Below are positions 15,059 to 22,283 of a stretch of 27,740 nt of DNA, in pieces. Origin of the DNA: Candidatus Melainabacteria bacterium (lineage in GTDB: Bacteria > Cyanobacteriota > Vampirovibrionia > Gastranaerophilales > Gastranaerophilaceae). A program made the position numbers and the translations under genes. Within the stretch, counting starts at the first letter, position 1. Each line of letters opens with the position of its first letter. The stretch spans positions 1-27,740 of the forward strand of contig QHME01000022.1 in NCBI GenBank assembly GCA_003258735.1, written 5' to 3'. Under the pieces are notes generated by a model. The model saw nothing but the letters and a program-made list of their open reading frames with translations, searched no databases and was not told the DNA's origin.

Positions 15059-17065
15059 CTATCCTTCTTCTGTAATATCCCAAACTTCTAAAATATCATC
15101 AGGAATTCCATTCAAAAATCTTGATGGTTTTGATAATACCATATTCATAGAATAATCGTACATATCAACAGGATATGTTATGTACAAATTATTCTTTGCT
15201 CTTGTTGTTGCAACATACATCAATCGCAATTCTTCATCCATTTCCTCTGCAGAATTAAATGAATAAGCACTTGGGAATCTTCCATCAACAGCACCGATAA
15301 TAAATACACTATCCCATTCGAGCCCTTTTGCTGAGTGAATTGTTGAAATAGTCAAAGCTTCATCATCTGAATTTCTTTTATACATACCTTCAACACTCGC
15401 ATCAGGAGGCTCTAATGCCATATCACTGATAAAATCCTCCAAGTTTGAATATTGTTCAGACAAATACTGAAAATGGTCTAAATCTTTTTCTCTTTTGTTA
15501 TAATCATCATATTTATCTTTTAAAATCGGACGATAGTATTCAATAACGTCTTCCACAATATCAGATGGTTTTCTCATCGAAATTTGACTTCTCAGATTTT
15601 CAAGAGTTTTTAACAATGGCACCAAGCTTGTTGTTTTGTTTGATGGTAAGAGTTTTATATTCGGATTTAAATTTCCTTTAATTATCGGAATAATATTATT
15701 AACGGTTGTTGCTCCAACCCCTTTTAATAAAAGCAAAATTCTATTTAAGCTTATAATATCATCAGGATTAATAATTACACGCAAATGGGAAACGATATCC
15801 TTAATATGTGCAGTTTCCATAAATTTAGGACCGCCAAATTTTTGATAAGGAATAGCTCGTTTTGAAAGTTCAATTTCAAGTGCATAAGACATTCGTGCAT
15901 TGCGCGCCAAAACACAAATATCAGACAAATTAACATCTTCGTCTAACAATTCCAAAATCCTTTGGCAAATAAAATCCGCCTCCATTTGAGTATCTTTGGC
16001 ACAAATCAAAGCTGGCACAATTGGAGACTCAATGTTTGAAAACAAAGTCTTCGCATATTTTTCTTTAGCCTTTGAAATTATTGTATTCGTGAGTTTTAGG
16101 ATATTTTGGGTACTTCGGTAGTTTTGTTCCAGTTTAATAATTTCCGTACCTTCAAAAAGTTTTGGAAAATCCAAAATATTACGATAATTCGCTCCCCTGA
16201 AAGAATAAATACTTTGAGCATCATCTCCAACTGCCATTATATTGCTATGTTCAGACGCCAAAAGCTTTATGACATCAGCTTGAAGAGTGTTGGTGTCTTG
16301 ATATTCATCAACCATAATATATTGATATTGGTTAGAAAGTTTTTTGCGCAAACCTTCATTGTTTTCTAACAACAATTTCACATATAAAAGCAAATCATCA
16401 TAGTCTAAAACAGAATTCTCGCGTTTATACCCAACATAAGCCTTATGGACTTCAATAATTTTATCTTCACAATGTGCAAATTGAGGAAATTCTTCTTCAA
16501 TAATTTGCTTTGTTGGAGTTTCTTTATTCACACTCTTTGAATAAATTTCTAAAATTGTACTTTTTTTAGGAAAACGTTTTTCTTTTTTCGGAAACATTTG
16601 TCCTGTGATATGGTTTATAATATCTTCACAGTCGGATTTATCTAAAATCGTAAAATTACTTTTAAGTTTTAAAAATTTAGAATATTTTCTCAAAATAATA
16701 TTTGCAAAAGAGTGAAATGTTCCACCTGCAACTTTTTCACACCTATCATCAAGTACAAGAGTTGCTCTTGATAACATTTCAGCAGCAGCTTTTTTAGTAA
16801 AAGTTAAAAGCAAAATATTTTCAGGTTTTATACCATCTTCAATTAGCCTTGCAACTCGATATGTCAGAGTCTTAGTTTTACCTGAACCTGCACCTGCAAT
16901 AACCAAAACAGGTCCTTTTTTATGCATTACAGCAGACAACTGAGCAGGATTTAAATCGTTTTCATAATTGACTTTGTAATCCGTTTTTACAGTTTCACGC
17001 TTTTTTAAAACATATTTTTTACGTGTTGATTTACTCTCTTGTGCTTTTACAATTTCATCTGCCAT
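15059..17065 (-). CDS. Second UvrD/Rep-family DNA helicase, 668 aa
   Basis: Superfamily 1A 3'-5' helicase, distinct from the 853-residue PcrA at 8247. Motifs are Walker A GAGSGKT (58-64), FTKKAAAEM, DEYQDTN (motif II), GDDAQSIYSFRGA (motif III), EQNYRST, TIHSAKGLEWDSVF (motif V) and YVATTRAKNNLYI (motif VI). It has a basic N-terminal extension of ~35 residues (KSTRKKYVLKKRE) and no Tudor-like tail. It is followed with 5-nt spacing by rnhA, which suggests a joint role in clearing R-loops or transcription-replication conflicts (inference). No Shine-Dalgarno sequence precedes the ATG; TATAAT lies 9 nt upstream, so the mRNA may be leaderless. I cannot tell from motifs whether it is Rep, UvrD or a third paralogue. 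Confidence 0.93.
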   Translation of the reverse strand: MADEIVKAQESKSTRKKYVLKKRETVKTDYKVNYENDLNPAQLSAVMHKKGPVLVIAGAGSGKTKTLTYRVARLIEDGIKPENILLLTFTKKAAAEMLSRATLVLDDRCEKVAGGTFHSFANIILRKYSKFLKLKSNFTILDKSDCEDIINHITGQMFPKKEKRFPKKSTILEIYSKSVNKETPTKQIIEEEFPQFAHCEDKIIEVHKAYVGYKRENSVLDYDDLLLYVKLLLENNEGLRKKLSNQYQYIMVDEYQDTNTLQADVIKLLASEHSNIMAVGDDAQSIYSFRGANYRNILDFPKLFEGTEIIKLEQNYRSTQNILKLTNTIISKAKEKYAKTLFSNIESPIVPALICAKDTQMEADFICQRILELLDEDVNLSDICVLARNARMSYALEIELSKRAIPYQKFGGPKFMETAHIKDIVSHLRVIINPDDIISLNRILLLLKGVGATTVNNIIPIIKGNLNPNIKLLPSNKTTSLVPLLKTLENLRSQISMRKPSDIVEDVIEYYRPILKDKYDDYNKREKDLDHFQYLSEQYSNLEDFISDMALEPPDASVEGMYKRNSDDEALTISTIHSAKGLEWDSVFIIGAVDGRFPSAYSFNSAEEMDEELRLMYVATTRAKNNLYITYPVDMYDYSMNMVLSKPSRFLNGIPDDILEVWDITEEG

Positions 17066-17074
17066 ATCACGATT

Positions 17075-17104
17075 ATTATAGTTCGCTCAAAAGTTTATTT
17101 TCAA
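17075..17104 (-). promoter_or_regulatory. Promoter of the helicase-rnhA unit, near-leaderless
   Basis: On the minus strand TTGAAA (17104-17099), an 18-bp spacer and a perfect TATAAT (17080-17075). Only 9 nt (AATCGTGAT) separate the -10 from the ATG at 17065. With the usual 6-8 nt to the start of transcription, the 5' leader would be 0-3 nt. Confidence 0.6.
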
Positions 17105-17211
17105 TCTTGGAATGTAAAGTTTTAATAAGATTAACTCCAAATTCCTAATTTTTTTAACAATAAATGCCGTTAAAAAACATGTGTGTACAGATTAAATAAA
17201 CGAGGATAGAA

Positions 17212-17751
17212 GTGAAAAAGTTATTTACCGTAATTTTACTTATGATGTTTTACATTGGAAGTATCGCATTAACATCATTTGCCATGGATTATAGAAGTTG
17301 GCAAAACCCTACAAAAATCAAAACCTACATTCCATCAAATTCCAAACGGACAATTTCAATGCGTCATGCCTGTGCTGAGTGGTCAAGATTGACTCAGAAC
17401 CGAATTGTTTTTGTTTATGTAACAAATCCAAATGTCGCAAATTTGATTGTAAAATTTGTTCCTGTTATTCCAGAAGCTGCCGATAGAGAAATTGGTCTAA
17501 CTAAGGCAAGGTTTACACCTGATGGAAAAATGGTTAAAGCAGAAGTCCTAATTGCAGACAAAGCTCCTGATGGAAGAGTCCTTGGTAAAGACGCAGTTTA
17601 TACAGTAATGCTCCATGAACTTGGACATGCAATAGGTATCGGTAAACATTCCGAAAATCCACTCAGCATAATGTTTCCTGCTGAAGATGATAGGCAAGAA
17701 ATCCTAAAATCAGACATAAAGACATTAGCTGATATCTATGGTTGGAAGTAA
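17212..17751 (+). CDS. Secreted matrixin-like zinc metalloprotease, 179 aa
   Basis: Residues 1-24 form a signal peptide (KK, hydrophobic core, SFA-M). The mature part is a bare M10-type catalytic domain. Residue 131 onward reads TVMLHELGHAIGIGKHSENP, with His135, Glu136 and His139, then His146 in the HExxHxxGxxxHS spacing seen in many bacterial matrixins, and Met154 (LSIMFP) as the Met-turn. There is no propeptide with a cysteine switch, so control of activity must be by other means. It ends DIYGWK, like its neighbour. The start is GTG at 17212 with CGAGGAT 6 nt upstream. It is convergent with a paralogue, stop codon touching stop codon. Substrate unknown; likely acts outside the cytoplasmic membrane. 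Confidence 0.85.
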   Translation: MKKLFTVILLMMFYIGSIALTSFAMDYRSWQNPTKIKTYIPSNSKRTISMRHACAEWSRLTQNRIVFVYVTNPNVANLIVKFVPVIPEAADREIGLTKARFTPDGKMVKAEVLIADKAPDGRVLGKDAVYTVMLHELGHAIGIGKHSENPLSIMFPAEDDRQEILKSDIKTLADIYGWK

Positions 17752-18339
17752 TTAGTTCCCTATTCGTCTGGTGCTCCAATTCCAACCATAAATCTGATAC
17801 AAGGTTCTCAAATCTATACTTGTGATATTTTGAGCATCGGTAATCGGAGTATACATTATACTGGTTTGTTTGCGCGGAGAATCTGACAAACCTAAAGCAT
17901 GACCGATTTCGTGCAGCATAACAGTGTAAGCATAATTATTAGAGAATTGTTTTTTCCCTCTTGTTGCAAATTGAATTTCAGCTTTTGTAATCTTACTTCC
18001 TGACGTTGAAACAGAAGAAGACCCGAAGCTACCATCAGTTCCATTCAAAGATTCGACAAAAACAATATCAATATCAGCAGGACCTTTTGATACAAATTCA
18101 AATTTAATTCGTCCTGATAATTCACTTTGCCATTTTGAAAACGCTCTTTTAATAGATTCGGCTTTACTATCTTTTGGAATATAAACAGTTATTGTATTTT
18201 TTTGCCAATGAGGAGATTCTGAACGCGCATTTACACCTGTTTGAGATAATGGTTTAATATTTGCAGCTTGAGACACATTAGCAAAAGTTAATACTAATGA
18301 TAAAATTATAAGGTTTAATAGTAATAATTTTTTCAACAT
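17752..18339 (-). CDS. Secreted matrixin-like metalloprotease with Asp at third ligand site
   Basis: Signal peptide at residues 1-25 (KK, long Leu/Ile core, SQA-A). The catalytic region YTVMLHEIGHALGLSDSP gives HExxH followed by Gly and, at the position where matrixins have the third zinc His, an Asp (HExxHxxGxxD), as in the snapalysin family. The Met-turn is TSIMY. Together with IYGW near the end and TVMLHE-GHA-G shared with the gene at 17212, it looks like a paralogue; it also has an extra N-terminal ~25 residues and a C-terminal WSTRRIGN tail. AGGAG is 7 nt before the ATG at 18339 and 1 nt before an in-frame ATG at 18345, so 18339 is chosen (195 aa). Whether Asp binds zinc here is inference. 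Confidence 0.83.
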   Translation of the reverse strand: MLKKLLLLNLIILSLVLTFANVSQAANIKPLSQTGVNARSESPHWQKNTITVYIPKDSKAESIKRAFSKWQSELSGRIKFEFVSKGPADIDIVFVESLNGTDGSFGSSSVSTSGSKITKAEIQFATRGKKQFSNNYAYTVMLHEIGHALGLSDSPRKQTSIMYTPITDAQNITSIDLRTLYQIYGWNWSTRRIGN

Positions 18340-18404
18340 ATTCATACTCCTTTTGTGCTGAATTATACTTGATTAAAATTAAAAATGCAAGAATAAAATA
18401 TTTA

Positions 18405-18413
18405 TGCTATAAT
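18405..18413 (+). promoter_or_regulatory. Extended -10 promoter of the acetyltransferase
   Basis: TGC directly followed by a perfect TATAAT (18408-18413), with no clear -35. A start near 18420 gives a ~29-nt leader that includes TAGGAG. Confidence 0.5.
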
Positions 18414-18448
18414 CCACTAAAGGCAATAATGGTAGGAGTTTAAAAGAT

Positions 18449-19006
18449 ATGTCAGAAAGAGAAAAAATGATAAATGGTGAAATCTATGAACCATTTTGTT
18501 CAGAGCTGGAACAAGACAGATTTCGTGTAAAAGAACTGTGTATCCAATATAATGCACTCCGCCCTGATGAAAAAGAAAAAAAGCAAGAATATTTAAAAAC
18601 AATTCTTGGAGATGCTGGAGAAAATAGCGTAATCGAACCGAATTTTTTCTGTGATTATGGGTACAATATTGAATTTAAAGGATTTGTATATGTAAATCAC
18701 AACAGCGTATTTTTAGATTGTGCAAAAATCAAAATCGGAGCAGATACTTTTATAGGTCCAAATTGCGGATTTTATACTGCAATTCATCCAACTGATGTGG
18801 AAGATAGAATTGCCGGCAAAGAATGGGCAAAACCAATTACAATTGGCGAAAAAGTTTGGATTGGCGGAAATGTCGTAGTTCTTCCGGGAGTTACAATCGG
18901 AGATAGAACTGTAATCGGTGCAGGTTCTGTTGTGACAAAAGATATCCCATCAGATGTTGTTGCTGTCGGCAACCCTTGTAAAGTAATTAGACATTTAAAC
19001 AAATAA
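18449..19006 (+). CDS. Sugar O-acetyltransferase, LacA/Maa (hexapeptide) family
   Basis: Transfers acetyl from acetyl-CoA to a sugar hydroxyl, in the cytoplasm. The N-terminal helical cap of the Maa/LacA family is present (MINGEIYEPFCSELEQDRFR, residues 8-27), followed by a left-handed beta-helix of hexapeptide turns (IKIGADTFIGPN, ITIGEKVWIGGNVVV, VTIGDRTVIGAGSVV). The catalytic His113 lies in TAIHPTD, normally TA-HP-D. The end, VAVGNPCKVIR, is the usual CoA-site closing segment. Length 185 is typical. TAGGAG is 10 nt before the ATG, a little far. Natural substrate (maltose, galactoside or cell-surface sugar) cannot be read from sequence. Confidence 0.92.
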   Translation: MSEREKMINGEIYEPFCSELEQDRFRVKELCIQYNALRPDEKEKKQEYLKTILGDAGENSVIEPNFFCDYGYNIEFKGFVYVNHNSVFLDCAKIKIGADTFIGPNCGFYTAIHPTDVEDRIAGKEWAKPITIGEKVWIGGNVVVLPGVTIGDRTVIGAGSVVTKDIPSDVVAVGNPCKVIRHLNK

Positions 19007-19010
19007 CTAC

Positions 19011-19039
19011 TTTACGAATTAAAAAAAATATGTTATTAT
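19011..19039 (+). promoter_or_regulatory. Promoter of the 52-aa small protein
   Basis: TTTACG (19011-19016), a 17-bp spacer and TATTAT (19034-19039) preceded by TGT, an extended -10. It lies immediately after the acetyltransferase stop, so the small gene has a route to independent expression, with a ~29-nt leader. Confidence 0.5.
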
Positions 19040-19074
19040 TTTTCAAAAATTAGTGTTTAAATGGAGCTTAAAAA

Positions 19075-19233
19075 ATGATTACAAAAGAAGTAAATGATTG
19101 GATTAAAAAAGTTGAAACTGGAAATTATTCTTCTTGGGATATTATGGAAGAATTTGCCAAATTTCACAAACACTTAACTAAAGACGAAGTTTTGCATATC
19201 AAAAAACGTCTGGAATCCTCAATAAAACGCTAG
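19075..19233 (+). CDS. Small unknown protein, 52 aa
   Basis: An ATG at 19075 opens a 52-codon frame ending in TAG, with GGAG 8 nt upstream and a good extended -10 promoter ~36 nt before it. The protein is MITKEVNDWIKKVETGNYSS followed by a charged helical part ending in HIKKRLESSIKR. It is rich in Lys and Glu with regularly spaced hydrophobics, so it is probably a small helical bundle or binding partner. It has no signal peptide, membrane helix or cysteine. I do not recognise a family. The next gene, DUF2971, starts 59 nt downstream and has its own promoter-like element. Confidence 0.68.
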   Translation: MITKEVNDWIKKVETGNYSSWDIMEEFAKFHKHLTKDEVLHIKKRLESSIKR

Positions 19234-19257
19234 AATATAGAATTATCACAACAAACG

Positions 19258-19266
19258 TGGTATAAT
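19258..19266 (+). promoter_or_regulatory. Extended -10 promoter of the DUF2971 gene
   Basis: TGG followed by a perfect TATAAT (19261-19266), with no convincing -35. A start near 19273 leaves a ~20-nt leader with GAGG 7 nt before the ATG. Confidence 0.5.
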
Positions 19267-19292
19267 AATTATATAGTCTGCGAGGTTTTTTG

Positions 19293-20207
19293 ATGTCTTA
19301 TTATGATGATTTATTGAAAAAGATTCCTAAAATCAAAAAGATTTTAGACAACGATACTAATTACATAATTTATCATTATACTAAGCCGGAAAAACTCTTG
19401 AACATCCTTGCAAGCGGAACTTTACGATTTTCTAACGCATTATATCTAAACGATAAGGAAGAAATCGCATATTCTTATAAACTTATTGTTCACCTTATTG
19501 ATGAATTTTATGGTGAACTTAATTCTGATTTGTTTGACAAAATTAAAAATCATTTTCGCAATAAATATAAGCATATTGTGGATGGAGAAAATGAATTTAC
19601 CAATAAATTGGAATATTTTACAACATCTTTTTCGACAGAGAGTGATAATTTGACCCTTTGGAATAATTATGCCAAAGGGAAAAATTATACAGGTTATAAT
19701 ATAGGATTTGACAAAAATAAACTTGTTGAAGAAATGACTAATAATGACTATTTGCCAATTTTCGGCAGTGTAATTTACGACAAAAACAAACAAATAAAAA
19801 TTATTCATGCAATTTTCAAAAAATGGAATCAGCTATTTAACCGCGCATTAAATTGCAAAAAGAACAGTGAAGTTAAACTTTTTGATATTTTATTTGAATT
19901 GATTGATGTATTAAGTATTGTCAGCATATTTTTCAAAAATCCACAGTTTAAAAATGAACATGAATACAGAATTGTAATTGTAAATATCTTTGGTGGAGAA
20001 AATGCTAAGCTGACAAAAATAGTGGAGAAAAACGGACTTTTTGTCCCGTATTTGGAATACGGATTTTCTAAAGATTCAGTTTCTACAATAAATATTGGTC
20101 CAACATTTGATGAAAATATTTTCTATACAAGTACAAATCGAATGTTATTGAATTTTGGCTATCAAGATAAAAAAGTTTTCCGCTCAAAAATACCATTGAG
20201 ATATTAG
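19293..20207 (+). CDS. DUF2971 family protein, 304 aa
   Basis: The opening matches the DUF2971 pattern: YHYTKPEKLLNILASGTLRF followed by SNALYLNDKEE, i.e. a Tyr-containing YHYT motif (27-30), a Leu-rich helix, then FSN---LND. Further conserved-looking points are a FTTSFSTESDNLTLWNNYAK segment, where the family has a C-S-W--YA-like motif, and EHEYRIVI near residue 230. The family's biochemical role is not established; the fold has been compared with ADP-ribosyltransferases and members often occur in accessory or defence regions. No signal peptide. GAGG 7 nt before the ATG at 19293 defines the start rather than the TTG one codon earlier. Neighbours give no clear function. Confidence 0.82.
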   Translation: MSYYDDLLKKIPKIKKILDNDTNYIIYHYTKPEKLLNILASGTLRFSNALYLNDKEEIAYSYKLIVHLIDEFYGELNSDLFDKIKNHFRNKYKHIVDGENEFTNKLEYFTTSFSTESDNLTLWNNYAKGKNYTGYNIGFDKNKLVEEMTNNDYLPIFGSVIYDKNKQIKIIHAIFKKWNQLFNRALNCKKNSEVKLFDILFELIDVLSIVSIFFKNPQFKNEHEYRIVIVNIFGGENAKLTKIVEKNGLFVPYLEYGFSKDSVSTINIGPTFDENIFYTSTNRMLLNFGYQDKKVFRSKIPLRY

Positions 20208-20283
20208 GGTGATATTGGAGATAGTTGGTACATTTTTGAATACCAGAACCCTACAGTATGGGCATATACTGTAAATCCCCACC
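20208..20283 (+). ncRNA. Possible structured leader upstream of the thioredoxin gene
   Basis: Nested pairings lie between the DUF2971 stop and the thioredoxin gene. An outer GGTG (20208-20211) can pair with CACC (20280-20283). Inside it are TGGTA (20226-20230)/TACCA (20241-20245) and an 8-bp stem TACAGTAT (20252-20259)/ATACTGTA (20266-20273) with loop GGGCAT. There is no U tract, so it is not a standard terminator. I cannot match it to a known riboswitch class, and only the 8-bp stem is convincing by itself. Confidence 0.3.
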
Positions 20284-20343
20284 AAAGCTATAGACTTTTA
20301 TTCAATTTCCATATATAAATAACAATAAAAACAGGAGGTTATT

Positions 20344-20649
20344 ATGTTAGTTGAATTGAATAAAGATAACTTTGAACAAGAAACAAAATTTGGATTGAAA
20401 TTATTGGAGTTTTATACGACTTGGTGCGGATATTGCAAACAGCAACGTATCGAATTGGAAGAGTTGAAAGACTCTGATATGTGGATTGGATTAGTGGATG
20501 CGGAAGAATTACCACAAGTCGCTCAAAAATATGGTATAAAAGGATTTCCAACTTTTGTATTATTAAAAGATGGTGAAAAAACAGCAGAAATAGTAGGATT
20601 TCATACAAAATCCCAATTGCTAAACAGATTGATGAACTATATTAATTAA
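20344..20649 (+). CDS. Thioredoxin-like protein, 101 aa
   Basis: A single thioredoxin domain in the cytoplasm, likely a dithiol-disulfide reductase. The active site is WCGYC (27-31) rather than the classic WCGPC; Tyr in place of Pro usually shifts redox behaviour and substrate preference. The cis-Pro is seen in KGFPTFVLLKDGE. The C-terminal helix (KSQLLNRLMNYIN) completes the fold at normal length. AGGAGG 6 nt before the ATG is near-perfect, suggesting strong translation. The gene end overlaps the end of the carbonic anhydrase gene on the other strand by 4 bp, with no terminator between. Confidence 0.92.
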   Translation: MLVELNKDNFEQETKFGLKLLEFYTTWCGYCKQQRIELEELKDSDMWIGLVDAEELPQVAQKYGIKGFPTFVLLKDGEKTAEIVGFHTKSQLLNRLMNYIN

Positions 20650-21260
20650 ATTCTACTTGTTTCGCTATCTATCAAATAAACTTCTCCGCTGTTATGGTCA
20701 AAATGGCATTTTGCTATATATAAATTCCCATTTTTAACAGCGGAATTAATTATTTCAGAGTTTTTCATTATGTAATCTTCAACCCAAACAGTGTGTTTTC
20801 TTGCAAATTTATTGTTGCAATCAAATTGACCGGCATGGTCAATTACCGGATAAACACATTTTAAAATAGATTGAAAATTATCTGTAACTTCAGGGTAATG
20901 TTCATTTGCATATCCCATTACTCCACAATCATCATGCCCTAACAAAATCAACAACGGCACATGAAGTTTTTTTACTGCATATTCAAGACTTTCCAAAACA
21001 TTTGGTCCAACAGTGATTCCTGCAACTCTTACAACAAACAATTCTCCAATACCACAATCAAAAATAATTTCAGGTACAACTCTTGAGTCTGAGCAACTAA
21101 GAACGCAAGCATAAGGTTCTTGATACAATGCCAACTTTTGCAAAGTAGAAAGGCACATATTTTTAGCAGTAGGTGTTCCGTTAATAAAATTTTTATTACC
21201 ATTTAGAAGTTTTTCTAATTCTTGTTTTGCTTTTGGTACTATATTTTTAGGTAAATTCAT
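20646..21260 (-). CDS. Beta-class carbonic anhydrase
   Basis: Interconverts CO2 and bicarbonate. Zinc ligands Cys56, His109 and Cys112 lie in SCSDSRV and GHDDCGVM; the Asp58-Arg60 catalytic dyad is intact. The family signature NGNxxF near the N-terminus (GNKNFINGTP) and FVVRVAG are present. The 204 residues fit a bacterial cytoplasmic beta enzyme with no signal peptide. GGAGAAAAT before the ATG supports the start. It follows the EamA transporter by 13 nt and is probably co-transcribed with it. Supplying bicarbonate for carboxylases is the usual role in a heterotroph. Confidence 0.95.
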   Translation of the reverse strand: MNLPKNIVPKAKQELEKLLNGNKNFINGTPTAKNMCLSTLQKLALYQEPYACVLSCSDSRVVPEIIFDCGIGELFVVRVAGITVGPNVLESLEYAVKKLHVPLLILLGHDDCGVMGYANEHYPEVTDNFQSILKCVYPVIDHAGQFDCNNKFARKHTVWVEDYIMKNSEIINSAVKNGNLYIAKCHFDHNSGEVYLIDSETSRI

Positions 21261-21273
21261 ATTTTCTCCTTTA

Positions 21274-22206
21274 TTAATCTTTTTCTATTTTTTGAAATTG
21301 CGGATACCCTTTTTTGAGAGCTTTTGTTTGTATTTGAGACAACACAACCGCACTAATCATAAATACACATCCAAAAATTTCTCTTGGTGTCATTGATTCA
21401 TGCAAAATCATCACACCACCTAATACTGCAAAAACAGATTCTAAACATAAAATCAATGATGCAATTGTAGGAGGGGTATATTTTTGTCCAAAGATTTGTA
21501 AAGTATAAGCCACTCCACAAGTCAAAATACCAGCATATAAGATTGGAATTTTACAAGCAACAAAACCTGCCCATGTTGGAGTTTCAAATAACAACATCAA
21601 TAACATTGACAAAATTCCGACAACAAAAAACTGAACACAAGAAACTTTTGTTGCATTTACAAATTTTGAAAAATGATTTACGACAATAATATGCACCCCA
21701 TAAAAAAATGCACCAACCAACAATAGACCATCATACATATCAAATCCGGATATACTGTTTTTAAAACATAACAAATACAATCCCACAAGTGCTAAACCAA
21801 CGCTTATTTTGACGTTTTTTGAAAGTTTTTCACCAAAGAATGTCAAAATTAAAGGAACAAATATTATGTATAGTGCCGAAATAAAACCGGCTTTTCCTGC
21901 ACTTGCAGATAACATGCTGTATTGCTGAATTGACATAGCAGTAAATAAAGCTAAACCACAAGATAACCCAGCCTTTGCAAGGTTTATATGTTGTTCATGT
22001 TTTACTGCTTTTGTTCTGGTATCTTCTTTCATCATTTTCGCAACAAAAATCACAGGAATTAAACTCAATCCGCCCAAAATACTTCTTGCAAAGTTAAACC
22101 CAAACGGTCCGACATAATCCATTCCGGCTTTTTGAGCAACAAAAGAAACACCCCAAATTAAGCCTGTCAAAAATAATGCAAAATTTGCTAATATCTTCTT
22201 ATTCAT
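21274..22206 (-). CDS. EamA/DMT-family transporter, 310 aa
   Basis: Two repeated EamA halves of five membrane helices each, ten in all: it begins LANFALFLTGLIWGVSFVAQ, and the second half starts near residue 155 (LLLVGAFFYGVHIIVVNHF). Typical drug/metabolite transporter marks are GLIWG in helix 1 and the Pro/Glu-containing LCLESVFAVLGG-L-E segment in helix 9. Members export amino acids, metabolites or drugs, and the substrate cannot be deduced here. A short Lys/Gln-rich cytoplasmic tail follows the last helix. AGAGG lies 6 nt before the ATG. A TATAAT at 22230-22225 on the minus strand probably drives it together with carbonic anhydrase. Confidence 0.92.
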   Translation of the reverse strand: MNKKILANFALFLTGLIWGVSFVAQKAGMDYVGPFGFNFARSILGGLSLIPVIFVAKMMKEDTRTKAVKHEQHINLAKAGLSCGLALFTAMSIQQYSMLSASAGKAGFISALYIIFVPLILTFFGEKLSKNVKISVGLALVGLYLLCFKNSISGFDMYDGLLLVGAFFYGVHIIVVNHFSKFVNATKVSCVQFFVVGILSMLLMLLFETPTWAGFVACKIPILYAGILTCGVAYTLQIFGQKYTPPTIASLILCLESVFAVLGGVMILHESMTPREIFGCVFMISAVVLSQIQTKALKKGYPQFQKIEKD

Positions 22207-22224
22207 ACAAACCTCTTTGCTATT

Positions 22225-22249
22225 ATTATATTTAATTTTATACTATAAT
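22225..22249. promoter_or_regulatory. Back-to-back -10 elements between EamA and TPR genes
   Basis: A perfect TATAAT lies on the minus strand at 22230-22225 (toward the EamA gene) and another on the plus strand at 22244-22249 (toward the TPR gene at 22284), with no clear -35 boxes. The 77-bp gap must hold both promoters. Confidence 0.4.
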
Positions 22250-22283
22250 CAAATAATGTTAAGTTTTAATTTTGAGGTAAATT

